Assembly (NCBI GenBank): GCA_022113835.1 | Contig: JAILWY010000004.1 | Coordinates: forward strand, 1,677,501 to 1,741,500 | From: Atopsyche davidsoni | Taxonomy: Eukaryota > Arthropoda > Insecta > Trichoptera > Hydrobiosidae | Reading direction: 5' to 3' | DNA: 64,000 nt | Shown: positions 1 to 12,087 of the stretch, in pieces | Position numbering within the stretch: the stretch's first letter is position 1 | Layout: every line of letters starts with the position of its first letter | Program-made: the position numbers and the translations under genes | The notes under the pieces: generated by a model | What the model saw: the letters and a program-made list of their open reading frames with translations, nothing else | Database searches by the model: none | Told to the model about the DNA's origin: nothing

Positions 1-1090
1 TTAAACTTTTGACATTGTATTATAAATCAAAGGTTATATTCAAGTCCCAGCGATGGAATTATTTGATACATAATATTATTTTATTTATTTCAATAAACCC
101 CTTCACTAGTTATTATTAAACTGCCAGCAAAAAAACTCTCTTCTATGCCAATGACTGGATTCGATCAGCTGTAAACCAAAAAAACCCCGAAACCAAGTTA
201 TATAATTAAACTATATATATACATAGCTTAGCTATTTAAAATGCACTGGTTTATGGTACGATATAGTGTTTTCCCTGTTTTATTATTCATAAGTAAATGT
301 GATTTTTATTTATACATCATGTATATATTTGTAGTTTATTCATATTCATTCATACGCGTGTTTTCCCATTTGTAAATAAAAACCCGTTAACAAGGAAAAA
401 TCTATTTATTTTGCATGTTTATTTTTTTTGATATTTCAAGTTTTTGCAAGGAATTCACATTATTTAAATTTTTTAGTATTGATTTTTTAGTATTCCAAGT
501 GCAATAAGCAGTATTTTTTTTAAAATGCTATTTATGAATAGTAAATTCAATATCTGAGCAAGCAGCTACGGTCATTTAATTTGTCTTTACTATGAGTGTT
601 TGGTTGTTTTATTTTTCAAAAAAACGTTGAAAGGTTTGTAGCACGTTTAGAGCCACCCTGTATATATCTGATTGACTGTACGGTGCAGCGATGACTTCAT
701 ATGGGCAAATACAATTTGCACTTGCCATCGACTCAATCAAGGCAACCTTGCTCAAGAGCAACTCTGTGGGATAGGACTGAAGCGGAATGCATTGCATAAC
801 TGCATAATGCAGTAAACAAGGAAAATCATTGCGTTTTTTTTTACTGTTTCCCTGTTCTGACCCAACCTTAAACTTGAAACTGACCTGCGTTATGTAAATG
901 TTGCAAGTTGATGCTGGAAAGATTAATAAGTCAACCTCCGCGGCGGCACGACTAATCCACGAGAAACTGGTTCAATTTGTAATTCTCCAAATTGCTTTGG
1001 ATTGCCTCTATTAGAAGCACTTTGCGTCCTTGTGACGAAACACGTACGATTACTATATAATTTATTTAATATATACTTACATAAATATAT
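1..1090. other. AT-rich intergenic DNA, no gene seen
   Basis: No open frame here looks like a protein. Near 652-664 there is a lone mariner-type end motif (CCACCCTGTATAT), probably a remnant of a Tc1/mariner-class insertion. The rest is AT-rich with short homopolymer runs. Confidence 0.6.
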
Positions 1091-1091
1091 A

Positions 1092-1095
<4 letters not shown>

Positions 1096-1172
<77 letters not shown>
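1096..1172. repeat. (TA)n microsatellite
   Basis: An uninterrupted TA dinucleotide run of about 38 units. It produces long spurious Ile-Tyr frames on both strands. Length is likely polymorphic and the assembled length may be unreliable. Confidence 0.95.
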
Positions 1173-1173
<1 letters not shown>

Positions 1174-1589
1174 TCACTCTAGTTTGATGATATTTACGAA
1201 TAACATTTATTAAAAGCCAAATAGAAGATCATGACAATTGATGGTAAGCATTTTAGCATCTGAGGGGTTCTCACAAATAAGTTGTATTCTGCCAGCCATT
1301 TGGCTATTCATATTTGTTACATTCGTAGAACCAATTCATTCTCTTAAAATAAAACCAATACCCATGAGAGATTCATAACGTTTTGAATCAAACGTTGATG
1401 TTGCAAGTCTTCTCATGTCCGCATATAATAGAGAAGTTAAGATTAAAATAACAAGATATTTGCTTTAACATAAAGGCTTATTAAGTGCGCTTGTCTGGGG
1501 CAGGGGTTAGAAACCTTTTCACATTAGAAGGCCGCAATCGAAGGCCGAATTCATTGACCCTGTTGAGGTTATTGATTCATACACGAAAC

Positions 1590-1718
1590 GACGAGAAAGA
1601 CTATACACACTGCGACACAAAAGACAGCCAAACGGTGTAACCAATAGCCAAAAAATTACCTGTTAAGTCATCAGTTGGTTATCGGTTCTGCTGCCGCGTG
1701 TGTAGGCAGCTTTGAAGA
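1590..1718. mobile_element. MITE-A family copy (foldback element)
   Basis: The left side (CTATACACACTGCGACAC, near 1600) and right side (CTGCCGCGTGTGTAGGCAG, near 1692-1710) are imperfect inverted repeats. The inner segment contains AACCAATAGCC, typical of this family elsewhere in the window (47309-47828, 48115-48264, 52144-52203). No coding capacity. Judged a non-autonomous DNA element with inverted ends; the exact boundary and target duplication are not resolved. Confidence 0.5.
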
Positions 1719-1719
1719 C

Positions 1720-3010
1720 GTATAAGACCACGGGTTCTCTACCCCTGGTCCAATGGCTACTTGTCCTTGAATATTCATGCAGTATAAATGTCACTTGAGT
1801 GAATACACGCTGGATGCAATATCAATATTGTCAGGAATAACACGCATGTTTGCACAACCTTTGGCTCTCGAGCCAGCAAAGAACTATACAGCGCCAATAA
1901 AAAGTAATAAATATATAATAAATCTTATTTATTACTCATACAGGTTACCCACATGTTGGATTTTGCGAGTCACCAAAATTAGGTACATCGGTTTCGCATT
2001 TGCATATGCCGATTCAAATTTAATAGCGGCGCTGAAGCTCAATTCAAATCCCAAAAAAATGTGTCGTCTTATACGTAAACCGGTTACATAAAAAAATATT
2101 GTATTGTTTTAAATAAGTATGCGAATAAAAATAATCTGATAATATATTTATTATTGGTGTTTATTAATGAAAAAAAAAGGTTACGGGCATCTGCAAGAGT
2201 ATATGGCATGAAACACAGGTAAATGATTATAATTAATCACCACTGAGGAATTTTCTGAAATATTATATATTATAAAGTATTTTCAAAAATCATAGCTAGC
2301 TCAAGGTTTTGTTTTTTATAAAACATTTTTCAAGGCCTTGAAAATTTTGCATACAGGTGACTTAAAACTTGTCGCCAATACAAACTACATTATAATATAT
2401 AAAAATTTATTTTTTATTTTTTATTGTTATCGCACAATAATATTTTCGATTATGTTATGCATTTCCCATTGTAAATTCTATATTCTCATTATTCATTAAA
2501 GAGCTTAAAAATATTTTTTTATATCATGTCGATTCACCTGTTACGTTGGATTGCAATGGAAGTCTTGTATATTATGTATTTTTAATTAGGCACGTGTTAA
2601 TAATTAATCTGCGCTAATATTGACATTTACAATATTCCACTATTGTGTATAATATTTGTGTAAACAATAAAAAAGTTATATTTGAATAAATATATAAATA
2701 TATATATATATATTTATATATTTCAGCCTTACTGTGCGATGAACTCTCAATTGGGAAACCACAGGGGATTCCCAACTCTTTGATTAGTACCGAGAAGAGA
2801 TCAGAAAAGAGGAGTGGTTGACATTCATACTTATCATTTTTTCGCCCTGGCTCTTGGTAGGTTTAGAGAGAACCTTAGATTTATCGTTTAAAGGTTTTTT
2901 TTTTCTATATGTTATTGATTACAATTATTCATTGCATTATTTATAACATGTTTACACACTCGTCGTTTCATGTTCAAAACCAACAAACCATGTTACTGGC
3001 AAATAGTGCT
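1720..3010. other. AT-rich intergenic DNA, no gene seen
   Basis: One 104-codon frame (1777-2088) has no recognisable domain and no splice context, so I do not call it a gene. A short (TA)n run lies near 2698-2712. Nothing else stands out. Confidence 0.55.
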
Positions 3011-3014
3011 TTTT

Positions 3015-3085
3015 TATATTTAAGAGGACGCTTTTATCAAATCATTATCTGGTTGCTTATTGTGTCGCCGCATGTGTAGGCAGCT
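3015..3085. mobile_element. MITE-A family, single end
   Basis: Carries the inner block AGAGGACGC and the terminal block GCATGTGTAGGCAGCTTTA that match the right end of the copy at 1590-1718. No matching left arm is evident, so this looks like a half-element. Confidence 0.4.
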
Positions 3086-3975
3086 TTAATGTATTTTTGT
3101 TGAAAAAACATTGAATTTTTACATTTTACATAAAATATAACGACGTAAGCACTGGTTTTGAAGGCAATCCGTGGGCGATGTGTATCACCTTGTATAGGTT
3201 CACACCAATCATTTAAAACACTTTTGAGGGTCAGTCGTGTCACCTGCGGCGGTCTAAGGTCACAGAAGATGTTTATTTTATTGTTACTGATGACATTTTC
3301 TTAACCCACTCAGGGTTTTACGGACCTTATGGATATTCATTTATTCATATTGCTTTACTTGTTACAAATCATTCGTGTATAAACTCTGATAATACATAAC
3401 ACGTTTACGGCTTTGAATTATAAATAAATTTAAAAAATAATAAAAATGTGAATACAGTACTTTGTTGTTTGTACAAACGGCACGCCACTGATGGGATAAA
3501 TTTTTACAAATAAATAATATAATATATAAAAATGGTTTGTTGCTTATATTATTACTATTATGGAGTATATTCACATGCTGGATAGTGGTTAAGCTGACGT
3601 AGATAAACCAAGCCTTTCGAGGTCTCGACGTCATTTCCACGTCACACCAACCAGCGCCATTTTGAAAATTAATTTGTTTTTTTCCTTTTCCTCATTTCTA
3701 TTTGGATACTAAAGTTTATGGTTTGTTTGAAGGTATCAAAATATTCGGTGTGACATCAAAAAAAAAAAAAACAGTTATTGCGAATTATTTTGAAATTGAT
3801 TATTTAAATTTTTCTTGAATTTGCACAATGAATACATTTATTTATAATAAATAAAAAAATGGTATTGTCACCTCAAACGTGAATTATTCTGGTATCACTA
3901 TTGAATGTCATAAAACTGTGACGCATTTGAAAGCATGTTTATTTTAAGGTTGTGACGTATTTAGTTGTACATATA

Positions 3976-4530
3976 TAGAGTGTCCAAAGAGAGTATCGGG
4001 TATTTGTTAGTTCAGTAAAATAAAAACTACTAGTAATCAAGTATTTTTTTTTATTGTTGATTATAAGAATACATAATGAAAAATTATGTATAAAAGATGG
4101 TGTTATCCAAATGGTGACCGTAACGCTGCTGGCACTCTTCTAATCTGGACCAAAGATTGCTGATAACAAGCTGACACATAGCCCTTGATATTGCTGCCAT
4201 TTCTGACCTGATGTTTTATTTCACTTCCGTTAGGTTCATCGGATTATTCTCGTAAACTCTTCTTTTATGGTATCCCCATACGAAATAGTCAAGAGGGCTA
4301 AGGTCGCGGCTTCTGGGAGGCCAGTTGATGTTACCTCTACGTGAAATGACCTTATTAGGGAATAATTCGTTAACAGCTTCAATTGATTGATTCGATGTAT
4401 GGCAAGTATTGGAAGCACGTTCTTGAGTTGAAACCTTGTAACTCCTGCAACTCTGGGCCCAAAAATTTCGCAGCAAATCGCAATAACGGTCACTATTCAC
4501 ATTCACCCGATACTCTTTTTGGACACCCTA
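3976..4530 (-). mobile_element. Mariner-like element, internally deleted (copy 1)
   Basis: Bounded by inverted ends of the form GGGTGTCCAAAAAGAGTATC (left copy slightly mutated) next to TA dinucleotides, the target site used by the IS630/Tc1/mariner superfamily. The minus strand encodes the C-terminal half of a transposase: the stretch WPPRS.DLSPLDYFVWGY carries the last catalytic acidic region, followed by a partly decayed tail. The N-terminal DNA-binding half is missing: at the right end the terminal repeat runs straight into coding sequence beginning near VNVNSDRYCD. About 555 bp. Non-functional but part of a family amplified in this window (27664, 39952, 53331, 53949). Confidence 0.85.
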
Positions 4531-4540
4531 TATATATACT

Positions 4541-4565
4541 ATATATATGTGTGTGTGTGTGTGTG
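4541..4565. repeat. Short TA/GT microsatellite
   Basis: An ATATAT run passes into about nine GT units. Simple-sequence repeat directly beside the mariner-like copy. Confidence 0.8.
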
Positions 4566-4599
4566 ATTGATTGCAAAGGTTTTGTCAATGAAGTCTTAA

Positions 4600-5930
4600 T
4601 TAGTACTTAGAGGTCTATAGATTTGGACACAAAAATTTGTTGACTCCGATGCGCCAAGGATTTCAAGTAAATTTTCCTTGTGCGCAATATCATATTTAAT
4701 TTTGAGTATCGAAAAGGTTCTCACGTTTCCGTAAGCCACGCCCACCGAGCCGCGCGACCGTTCCATTCTCAAATTTGAAATATATTCCAAATTCAAATCG
4801 CCGGAGTGACGCTCTTCCAAACGTTCGATATTCAAATTCTGTTGGTTTGTTTGTTTTTTTTATTTTCATTCCGTTCGATTTTCAAAATTTAAATTTACGC
4901 TAGTTTTGAATATTCACTGAATATTCGTGTGCAGCAATGCGGATATTACATATTAGCCCAAAATGTGGGAAATGACGGAGTTTCAAGTTTGTGAATAAAA
5001 CTTGGTTGAAATATAAATACATTTTTACTCTTATACAATATTGAATTATTAAAATATTTTTGGTGGAATTTACACCCACGGATTTTTGGTTTATGTCCAT
5101 ATGATTGATTTGACGAAAAAACATATACATTTTTCCAAGCAAATTGCATAATATATATTGGGAAATTATGTCACGATTGAACATATTGGATATTTTTAAA
5201 ACAAAAACATTATTGATAATCATTTAAATTTGAAAAAGAATGAAAATAAATGCAATATAATATTTTACCACTCTCGGATTTGCACTCAGTGGCGCGCGGT
5301 GAATTTCTATTTATCAATAATTAATAAAATTGAATTAAATAAATAAGCAAAATAAATAAAATTTAAGTTATATACATTTCACAACTTTTTGTTTTCTCTA
5401 TGCGTCGTGTATATATAAGAGACATTCAAACTTTAGTACATTCGTGATAAATTAATGAAACCAGTACCTCTCTTACACCACATAACAAGAAATAATACAA
5501 AAAGATTCACATGACACGCGCATTCTTGTTCGTTGTAAAGTAAAAAAAAAAAACATTATGAGCCGCCATACTCTATAAACTAAAAATTCGGACACCACAT
5601 AAAAACTTTATAAAGTACTCTACAATGAGCTTCTTTAATTATAAAATGGTGTATGGCTATCCGCAGGTTGTGGGGCTTGTAATGTGTGACTTATAAGTAG
5701 TAGAGTACACGTATTTTATTTATTTAAAATAAGCGAAAAAAAACCCTTTTCTGCATGAGTTCCTGAATCGATGAATTCCTGACTCTAGTACAAAAAGCTG
5801 TATAAACCTCTGTGATGAGAAAAAATACAGGTAGATTCATAGGTAACACGTCGAGAAGTTTTATATGCCTCCCGTACTGTACATCATGAAAAAAACCATA
5901 GGAAACCTTATGGGCTTCTCTACCATGAAA
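4600..5930. other. Intergenic DNA, possible decayed repeat, no gene seen
   Basis: 4640-4840 is somewhat richer in GC than its surroundings, without a recognisable protein. 5655-5700 contains GGTTGTGGGGCTTGTAATG, an end of the MITE-B family, and near 5740-5758 is its inner motif AACCCTTTTCTGCATGAG. Several frames of 70-107 codons lack any domain. Confidence 0.5.
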
Positions 5931-5934
5931 AAGA

Positions 5935-6250
5935 GAGCACGGCATCTGGACTGCGGCTCGTTGAGTATGAACGTGTCAGAAATGCATCAGGCGCGAAGTG
6001 ACGCCAGTGCGAGCGGCTGGAGTCGGCTCCAACGCGCCGGTGTGACCCTGGTCGGAGTGAGTCACGGGGATTCCTAGAAGTAACCGGGGGAGCCCAGGGG
6101 GGGGGAGTACAGGGGGTACAGGGGGGTACAGGGGGGTACAGGGGGGTACAGGGGGGTACAGGGGGGTACAGGGGGGTACAGGGGGACCAGGGAGGGGGGG
6201 CCGTGGCGAGCCGCCGCCAACCGCGGCCCGCGAGCCGAGCCCGCATTGAA
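5935..6250. other. GC-rich island of unknown role
   Basis: A 300-bp block with far higher GC than its flanks, containing the G-rich minisatellite at 6110-6185. Frames across it are proline-rich artefacts of the repeat. It could be a decayed repeat or an old CpG-rich element; no gene is recognisable. Confidence 0.5.
6110..6185 (+). repeat. 10-bp G-rich minisatellite, unit GGGGGGTACA
   Basis: About seven nearly perfect tandem units, each with a run of six G separated by TACA. Four or more closely spaced G-runs satisfy the classic G-quadruplex pattern on the + strand. Confidence 0.95.
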
Positions 6251-6586
6251 TTTTTTCAATTTTTTTATAATGATAAAGATAACTTTGTATCCTTTCTTCA
6301 CTTTGAGTTTATTATATTTTTTGTATGACTAGTTTCAAGTTAAAAAATACTCATTAAAAAATGGATATTCACCAATCAAATGCCTTGTCCCTCAACAAGA
6401 TTGATACATAGTACTTTGAAGCCATATTTAAAAATTTAAAATTAAAATAGTACATATTAGTTCATGCGTTCAGTTATGCCCCGACTTGATTTTTCGTGAA
6501 GACCGTCTTACAGGAAGTACGATTTTGCCTATGCAGGTTTTATTGATTGATAATGATTAAGTACATTCAAATATTGAAAACTCTAA

Positions 6587-6776
6587 GAAAAATATCATTG
6601 TGATTTGTGTGGGATTCGAACCCACATCCCCAAGCTAACACGGCCGGTGCATTTCCAATTATGCCAACGAATCACTATTACTTGGCAATAATTTTTGACA
6701 ATCATATCCTATAAGTGAAACAATGTACTTATTATGCCAATTACATATTGTGAAGTCAATATTCGGTTATCATTTC
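6587..6776 (-). mobile_element. tRNA-derived SINE, copy 1
   Basis: Read on the minus strand, 6673-6601 folds as a 73-nt tRNA-like body: acceptor GATTCGT pairs 6 of 7 with ACAAATC, the D stem GCAT/ATGC is perfect, the A box TGGCATAATTGG and B box GGTTCGAATCC match RNA polymerase III consensus, and the T stem GTGGG/CCCAC is perfect. The anticodon stem is poor and the loop CGTGTTA has G where U33 is expected. A second copy at 12088-12275 shares the body and about 100 bp of flank, so this is a repeat and not a single tRNA gene. Confidence 0.75.
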
Positions 6777-7000
6777 ACTGAGCATACACTCATGCTGAGC
6801 CAGTGTTCAATGTTTTCTACGGGGAAAATAGTGTAGTCCCCGGGTCTTATATTATATGCCCAATAAATAGCATTATTTTATAATCATTTCCTTAGAAAAC
6901 TCTGGCGTTTAGATCCACTTTTACACGGTCCACTACTCGACTACCGATCCTTTATACACGCTCAGGGCACAGAAGGGCAATCATGCACATGTAAGTTTTT
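6777..7000. repeat. Dispersed repeat D (related to 39785-40570 and 48323-48570)
   Basis: Contains ACTCATGCTGAGCCAGTG, AATAGCATTATT, CTCTGGCGTT and ACGCTCAGGGCACA in the same order as the copies at 39.8 and 48.4 kb. The first motif, read backwards, is also found near 54.1 kb, where it abuts a LINE-like 3' end (GAAATGGTTACCGACCTCC). Probably the tail region of a retrotransposon. Confidence 0.6.
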
Positions 7001-9670
7001 TTGCTTTTGGATTACCAGATTGTAATATCCGCCGATGGTGAGTCGCTAAAGATGAAAAAAGAGATGGAAAGGCGTGCATTTATTAATTATCATTAAATAT
7101 AAAATTCATTTCAGTCTATGTGAATAATTTTATTTATTTGTTTTTTTGTCTTTTTAAGGAAAATTTTAAATAGTTAACTTTTAATTATTATAAACATTGT
7201 ATGCCCTCACCGAACGCCACTGGTTGTGATTGAATATTTTTTTAGTTTACGCGCTATCAGCGTTTCAATTATAAATGCGATGTCTGGCTGATTTGATAGC
7301 TTTTAGTGATGGGCAAAATCGATCATTTCGAATAAATAAAATATAATAAATAATTGTTTTTTTTTTTAAAAATGCCGATCAATTTATTTTAAGTTTTGTG
7401 TTGAACTGAGTTGTTAAAACAAAATGGTTAAATTAATGATATGATTTCTTTAATTTGTTTTTAACATTTAAAATGATAAAAAAACTTAAGAATTATTTAT
7501 AAGACTACCAAGTCAGTGAGAACTCTTTCGCCCTTTAGATGCACATTCAAACGAATATTTAAAGATTGATGTCTGATGACTTGTAGATTACAAAGTTTCT
7601 TTAAAAAAATGCAATAAATTTAAAAAATATATATTGTACCGAATAAACGATTGAATTTTCCTTTTTAAGGTTACAGTGACATCTGATTTAAAAATAGCCT
7701 TTTTTACTAATAGTTGTGAAATATATTTTTATTTATATACTATAGATGCGATGAGTTTAATAAACTTGTATAGAAAACACAGTTCACAGTACCCTTTCAT
7801 TTGTATTTTAAACAGCTAGGCTATACATATATGTATGTGTAGTTGTATGTGTGAAATTGAAGAAAACAAATCATGAAGTGTTTGAAAATGTCATTTAAAT
7901 GTTACCAAGTTCAATTACTTAAGGCTCGGCTGATGTTTTTTTGAAAAAAAGGTATAAAACCAAAACTAAGATTAAAAATTTCAGGTACCTACAGTAAAAT
8001 TAGAAAATTAATGTTCCTCACATACTAAGTTGTTATAATGAAATAATTGAATTCATAATACACTAAATAAAACACAAAACGTCAACAGCGAAATATATTT
8101 TTTAACATTCTTCAATAAAACCGCGAGCTCTGATGTAATATGTAATTTTTTTATTTTTTAATATTTTATTAATCTCTTTTCTTAAAATATTCCATGTCTG
8201 TATTGTCGACTGCAAAAAAGACGGTTTATTTTTTTATAATTATTTTTTATTTCATAAAAAAATGAATGCAAGAAAAAGGGAGAGGGCTGGGAATTTATGA
8301 GTTTTTTCTGATTATTCCTCTTTTTTGTTTTCATTAAATTAAAAAGTCATTTTTTTGCATATTCTGTTCATATCACAAAAAAAACAAAATACATTTTCAC
8401 AGGTAGTAAAAAATCATGAATAGCTAATTAGCAAGAGGACTATGTACTTTTGTGAGCACTTTAGCCTTTCTAAGGTTTTCACAGACTCGGGTTTTATAGT
8501 TTAATCTATATCAAAAGCGTTCAGAAATAAAAATTATCGAAATTTACTAACTTTTGGTAATTCATATTAGTTGTTTAGGTATTTCTAATAAAATCAGTAT
8601 GTCGTGGATTTATGTTAAAATTAAAAATATTTAGAAAATAACGCATTGTTAAATTATTATTAAATTTAAGATTCTTTATCATATTAATGTTTTTGTTCTT
8701 GGGTGTTATGCCGCTTATTGGTTGTGTAATATCTTTACCTGAATGTTGGCACAAATCCTCATAAACGACTTGTATTTTACATGAATTTCAAATTCTTGAA
8801 GACGGCCCCAGTTCCGAGATCGAAACGTTGCAACATCAAAGCGTAAAACTTAATTTAAAATGACACCGGTCGCCAAATCTTACGACTAAACTTTAATCAT
8901 GAATTTAAAAAAGTAATAAAAATTCACTTCATAAAAAATAATCTTCATAAAAATTGCTTGTTATGGACTGTAAAGATATTTTTTAGAAAGTATTATTCAA
9001 AAACTTTGTTGCTTTTTATCTTTATTACTTTTTTATTTGTCGGGTATTGGGAATTGTGAATAAGCAAGTAATATTTATGAAAGTAAAGTCATTTTTTTAG
9101 AAATTAGGAACTCCTGGCGAGCGTTTTTTACTTTATTGTCTACATTTAATTTAAATGCATTGAATCGTGAAAAGCATAGTTCAGTAATGAATTTATTCTG
9201 AATGAAATTATATTAAATTATGAAACATACTTTTTTAAAGCTGTTTGAACGGAAATTTGAATTGACCTTTTTAATAGCAATTTAGTTTTTTATATATTTT
9301 TGAATTTTGGTGAATTTGATTAGAAATTTACTACAGTAATTAAAATTGCTTTTAATTGACAATAAAACAGCGTTCCTCTCCAATTTAGAATAATCTTTTG
9401 GGTGACCTTATCTTAGAGCCTGAAAAAAGCTGCAAATAATGTTACCCAAGTCGCTTCTTTTAGCATTATTAATATTTATAATACACTTAAAATTTAAACA
9501 GTGAGTTTTTACTACTCTGTAGATGTAGAAGGACGCAAGAGAAAGGCAGAAAAACACGCAGTTTGAGACGATTACGGTTCTGTCTGACGATGGACGCTAT
9601 CAGGCATTTATCTTATCATATACAGGGTGATCACAAACACCATGCAATATACAGTGTTTGTGGACTATAA
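7001..9670. other. AT-rich intergenic DNA, no gene seen
   Basis: No frame of interest. Near 8790-8830 is a short block (GAAGACGGCCCCAGTTCCG followed by GATCGAAACG) that recurs in altered form near 22565 and, inverted, near 54410, which suggests another old repeat family. Confidence 0.5.
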
Positions 9671-9678
9671 TAAATTTT

Positions 9679-9730
9679 CTCTACCAGGATTCAAACCCAC
9701 GATATCCAGCAAGCGAGCTGACCGATGAAG
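9679..9730 (-). repeat. Decayed tRNA-like SINE head
   Basis: The minus strand carries a B-box-like GGGTTTGAATCC next to a plausible T stem, with a weak A-box region upstream. Single decayed copy; tail not defined. Confidence 0.35.
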
Positions 9731-10483
9731 TATTATATTATAAAAAACCACTTTACTGTATGTACATGGATTCTAATTAATTTCACTTATAATTTTATAT
9801 TTGTTGAATAAAACAATTCTGTACTAAAAAAACTATTAATTATAAAATTACAAAAAAAAACATACTGATATCAAAAGCTTAAATAAATCCGATATCCGGA
9901 TATATATTGTATAATAGAAATTCTTTATGTGGTTTACTGTTTTTTTTTAATTTATGATTTTTTAAGTTGTCTAAATACTATGTTCATTAATGAATATGTT
10001 ATATTATGAATATATTGAATCATGAATATTTATATAACAAGAATTTTGCATTTTGGGCGTGTTTACAGTAAACTTTATTGTATATTGGTGAAAATTTGTG
10101 GGGATTTCATTATTTATTATTTTAATTATATATATTTACAATGCTCATTGATGATATCTCATCAATACAATGCATCTTGTTTCCCCAATGTTTATTATTT
10201 TATTTAATGTTTATAAATTTGTGTAGATTATATTATTTATTTAGTATCATATATTTTTAATGCTCAGTGATGAATTTATAATATTCAGAATAAAAGAGAA
10301 TACAATCTCGACACATGCGTTTTATTTCCCGGGCGTATTAACATATATAAGATAATTATTTTATTGCACACAATTTGAATGATATACATTTTTATAAAAT
10401 TAAAATAAGTATTGAATTTTAAGCTTTTCTGTTTCTAATGCTAAATTTATAAAAATTGTAAGGATGATGTGTATGTCTAATTG

Positions 10484-10690
10484 TGTGGCTTTCAAAGTGT
10501 GGTTTATGTGATAGCGTACACGGGTTTCTTCATTTTGGTGATTGACTTTGTTGTATGGGAAAATATCTATAAAAAACCTTACTGGATAACTTGAAAATAA
10601 TATATATAATATTATACATGTACTAAACCACACCTCGTAAGCCCCACAACACAACCCCACAAGTGCAGAATCAGGGAACAGCCACATACC
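10484..10690. mobile_element. MITE-B family copy with inverted ends
   Basis: Left part has GTGTGGTTTATGTGATAGCG; right part carries the inverse form ACCACACCTCGTAAGCCCC. The inner GGGAAAATATCTATAAAAAA matches the family block at 46.86, 48.0 and 54.67 kb. No coding capacity. Interpreted as a foldback-type non-autonomous element. Confidence 0.5.
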
Positions 10691-10947
10691 AAGAACTATT
10701 GTGAATTAACCAAATGGAAAAATAAGAAATCTTGTAATTTAATTGAAAAAAAAAATTATACGATGAAATTAGACATCGAAAGTAAGAATCAACAAAATAA
10801 AAAAATATATTTTTTAATAATCTTGTACATACCCAAATGGCATAGCGAACGATTGTCTGAAGTAATTAAATTGGCTAATGAGTTTAATGTTCCTGGCTAT
10901 TCTATATAATCATTGGTATTTGGTTATGGGTTTGGAGGATGGGGATG

Positions 10948-10966
10948 GGTTAGGTTAGGTTAGGTT
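10948..10966 (+). repeat. Short TTAGG tandem run
   Basis: Three to four GGTTA units, the insect telomeric motif. Too short to be a telomere; it is interstitial and lies just before a non-LTR retrotransposon relic. Confidence 0.9.
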
Positions 10967-10973
10967 TGACGAT

Positions 10974-11908
10974 GGCTTGATTGACGAGGACTTCTGGAGT
11001 CTCCCCTACAGGCTCGTCATGAAGAGGCTGCACACTCCTCAAACCCCGGGCATCACCCTTTTTTGTTTTGTGGCATTTGCACCCCGTGCCCAGGCCCGCT
11101 AGCAAGCATTCACTGAAAAAAACAAAAAATCTGCTACACGTCCTCCAAGGACTTTCTTCTTATCTGCCGAGATAGAACAATAGAAAATAATCTTCCGTCT
11201 TCATGCTTCCTGTAGAGGGGGACGAGTCATGAAGAGGGATCACTCTGCCTGGTCGGGTTGACACCATCCTGGACGCGCTGTTCCCCACGCGCCTTGACAT
11301 CGGGCTACCTGCGGTCATCGTGATGAAGAGATTCCACTCTTCATCGTCCCGGAGTTGAAGATCGCCGCAAGTCGCCTCCCCAACCCAATGAGATCGTCAA
11401 GAGGACAGTGCGCGTCTTCAACACCTGTCTGACGAAGGCCACGTTCCCGGGTATTGGAAGACTGCGCGCCTAGCGCTGGTGCGCAAAGGAGACAAGCCAG
11501 TCGATCTTGCGTCTTCCTACCGACCATTGTGCCTCCTCAACAGCTTCGGGAAGCTCTTCACCCCAGACTGGACTCGTACATCGAGACCGCGGGCTGCCTG
11601 TCCGAGTCTCAGTGCGGGTTCAGGAGGGGTAGGTCCACAAGAAGAAGGTCCACCGCAGGGCCGAGATGGCCAACTCGGGGACCTGGCGGACAAGGCAGTA
11701 CTGCGTGCTCGTTACGCTAGATGTAAAAAAAAACGCCTTCAACAGAGCCCCACGGGAGAAGAACATGGAGGCGCTGGAGAAGAAAGGCGTCGAGCCGTAA
11801 TAGACAGCTATTTTCACAGGTGGAATAACGAGAACCACCAGAATCACCACATGTGGAGTGCCACAGGGGTCAGTCCTCGGACCGCTCCTGTGGAACATAA
11901 TTATTGTT
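10974..11908 (+). mobile_element. R1-like non-LTR retrotransposon relic (reverse transcriptase, frameshifted)
   Basis: Fragments of one reverse-transcriptase ORF can be read in changing frames: FWSLPYRLVMKRLHTP near 11000, VDTILDALFPTRLD near 11258-11300, TCLTKATFPG and RLALVRKGDKPVDLASSYRP near 11430-11525, LDSYIETAGCLSESQCGFRR near 11565-11625, then NAFNRAPREK near 11730-11762, and the motif-B signature GVPQGSVLGPLLWN at 11857-11898. The last is the hallmark of non-LTR reverse transcriptases. The relic has several frameshifts and ends shortly after motif B, before the catalytic FADD motif would be expected. Its GC content is well above the surroundings. The wording of the conserved blocks resembles R1/LOA-type elements; the clade is inferred. 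Dead copy. Confidence 0.88.
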
Positions 11909-11909
11909 A

Positions 11910-12087
11910 GGCTAGAAAAAGTGATAATCAATACTTTTGACAGAGAGTACTTGGTAGAATTCCATTTTGATACTTCAAATAAAATACTTATCGAATTTTG
12001 ATTTAACCACGTGATAATTTTTATTATTACTAATATGATTAGGCACATTAGTTTATATATAGAAGATGATTTAAAGAAGCTTGCAGA
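11910..12087. other. Short AT-rich spacer
   Basis: Separates the LINE relic from the second SINE copy. Nothing recognisable. Confidence 0.5.

Noticed and set aside
923..1187. Long Ile-Tyr frames on both strands
   Set aside because: Translation of the (TA)n microsatellite, not a protein.
5920..6301. Proline-rich minus-strand frames of 75-108 codons
   Set aside because: Produced by the GGGGGGTACA tandem repeat.
6601..6673. A functional tRNA gene
   Set aside because: The anticodon stem is poor, U33 is missing and the same body recurs with flanking sequence at 12100-12172, so it is a tRNA-derived repeat.
10948..10966. A telomere end
   Set aside because: Only three to four TTAGG units, flanked on both sides by unrelated sequence.
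11479..11910. Intact 143-codon gene
   Set aside because: It is one frame through a frameshifted LINE reverse transcriptase; conserved motifs continue in other frames.
11620..12048. 142-codon minus-strand gene
   Set aside because: Antisense shadow of the LINE relic with no domain.
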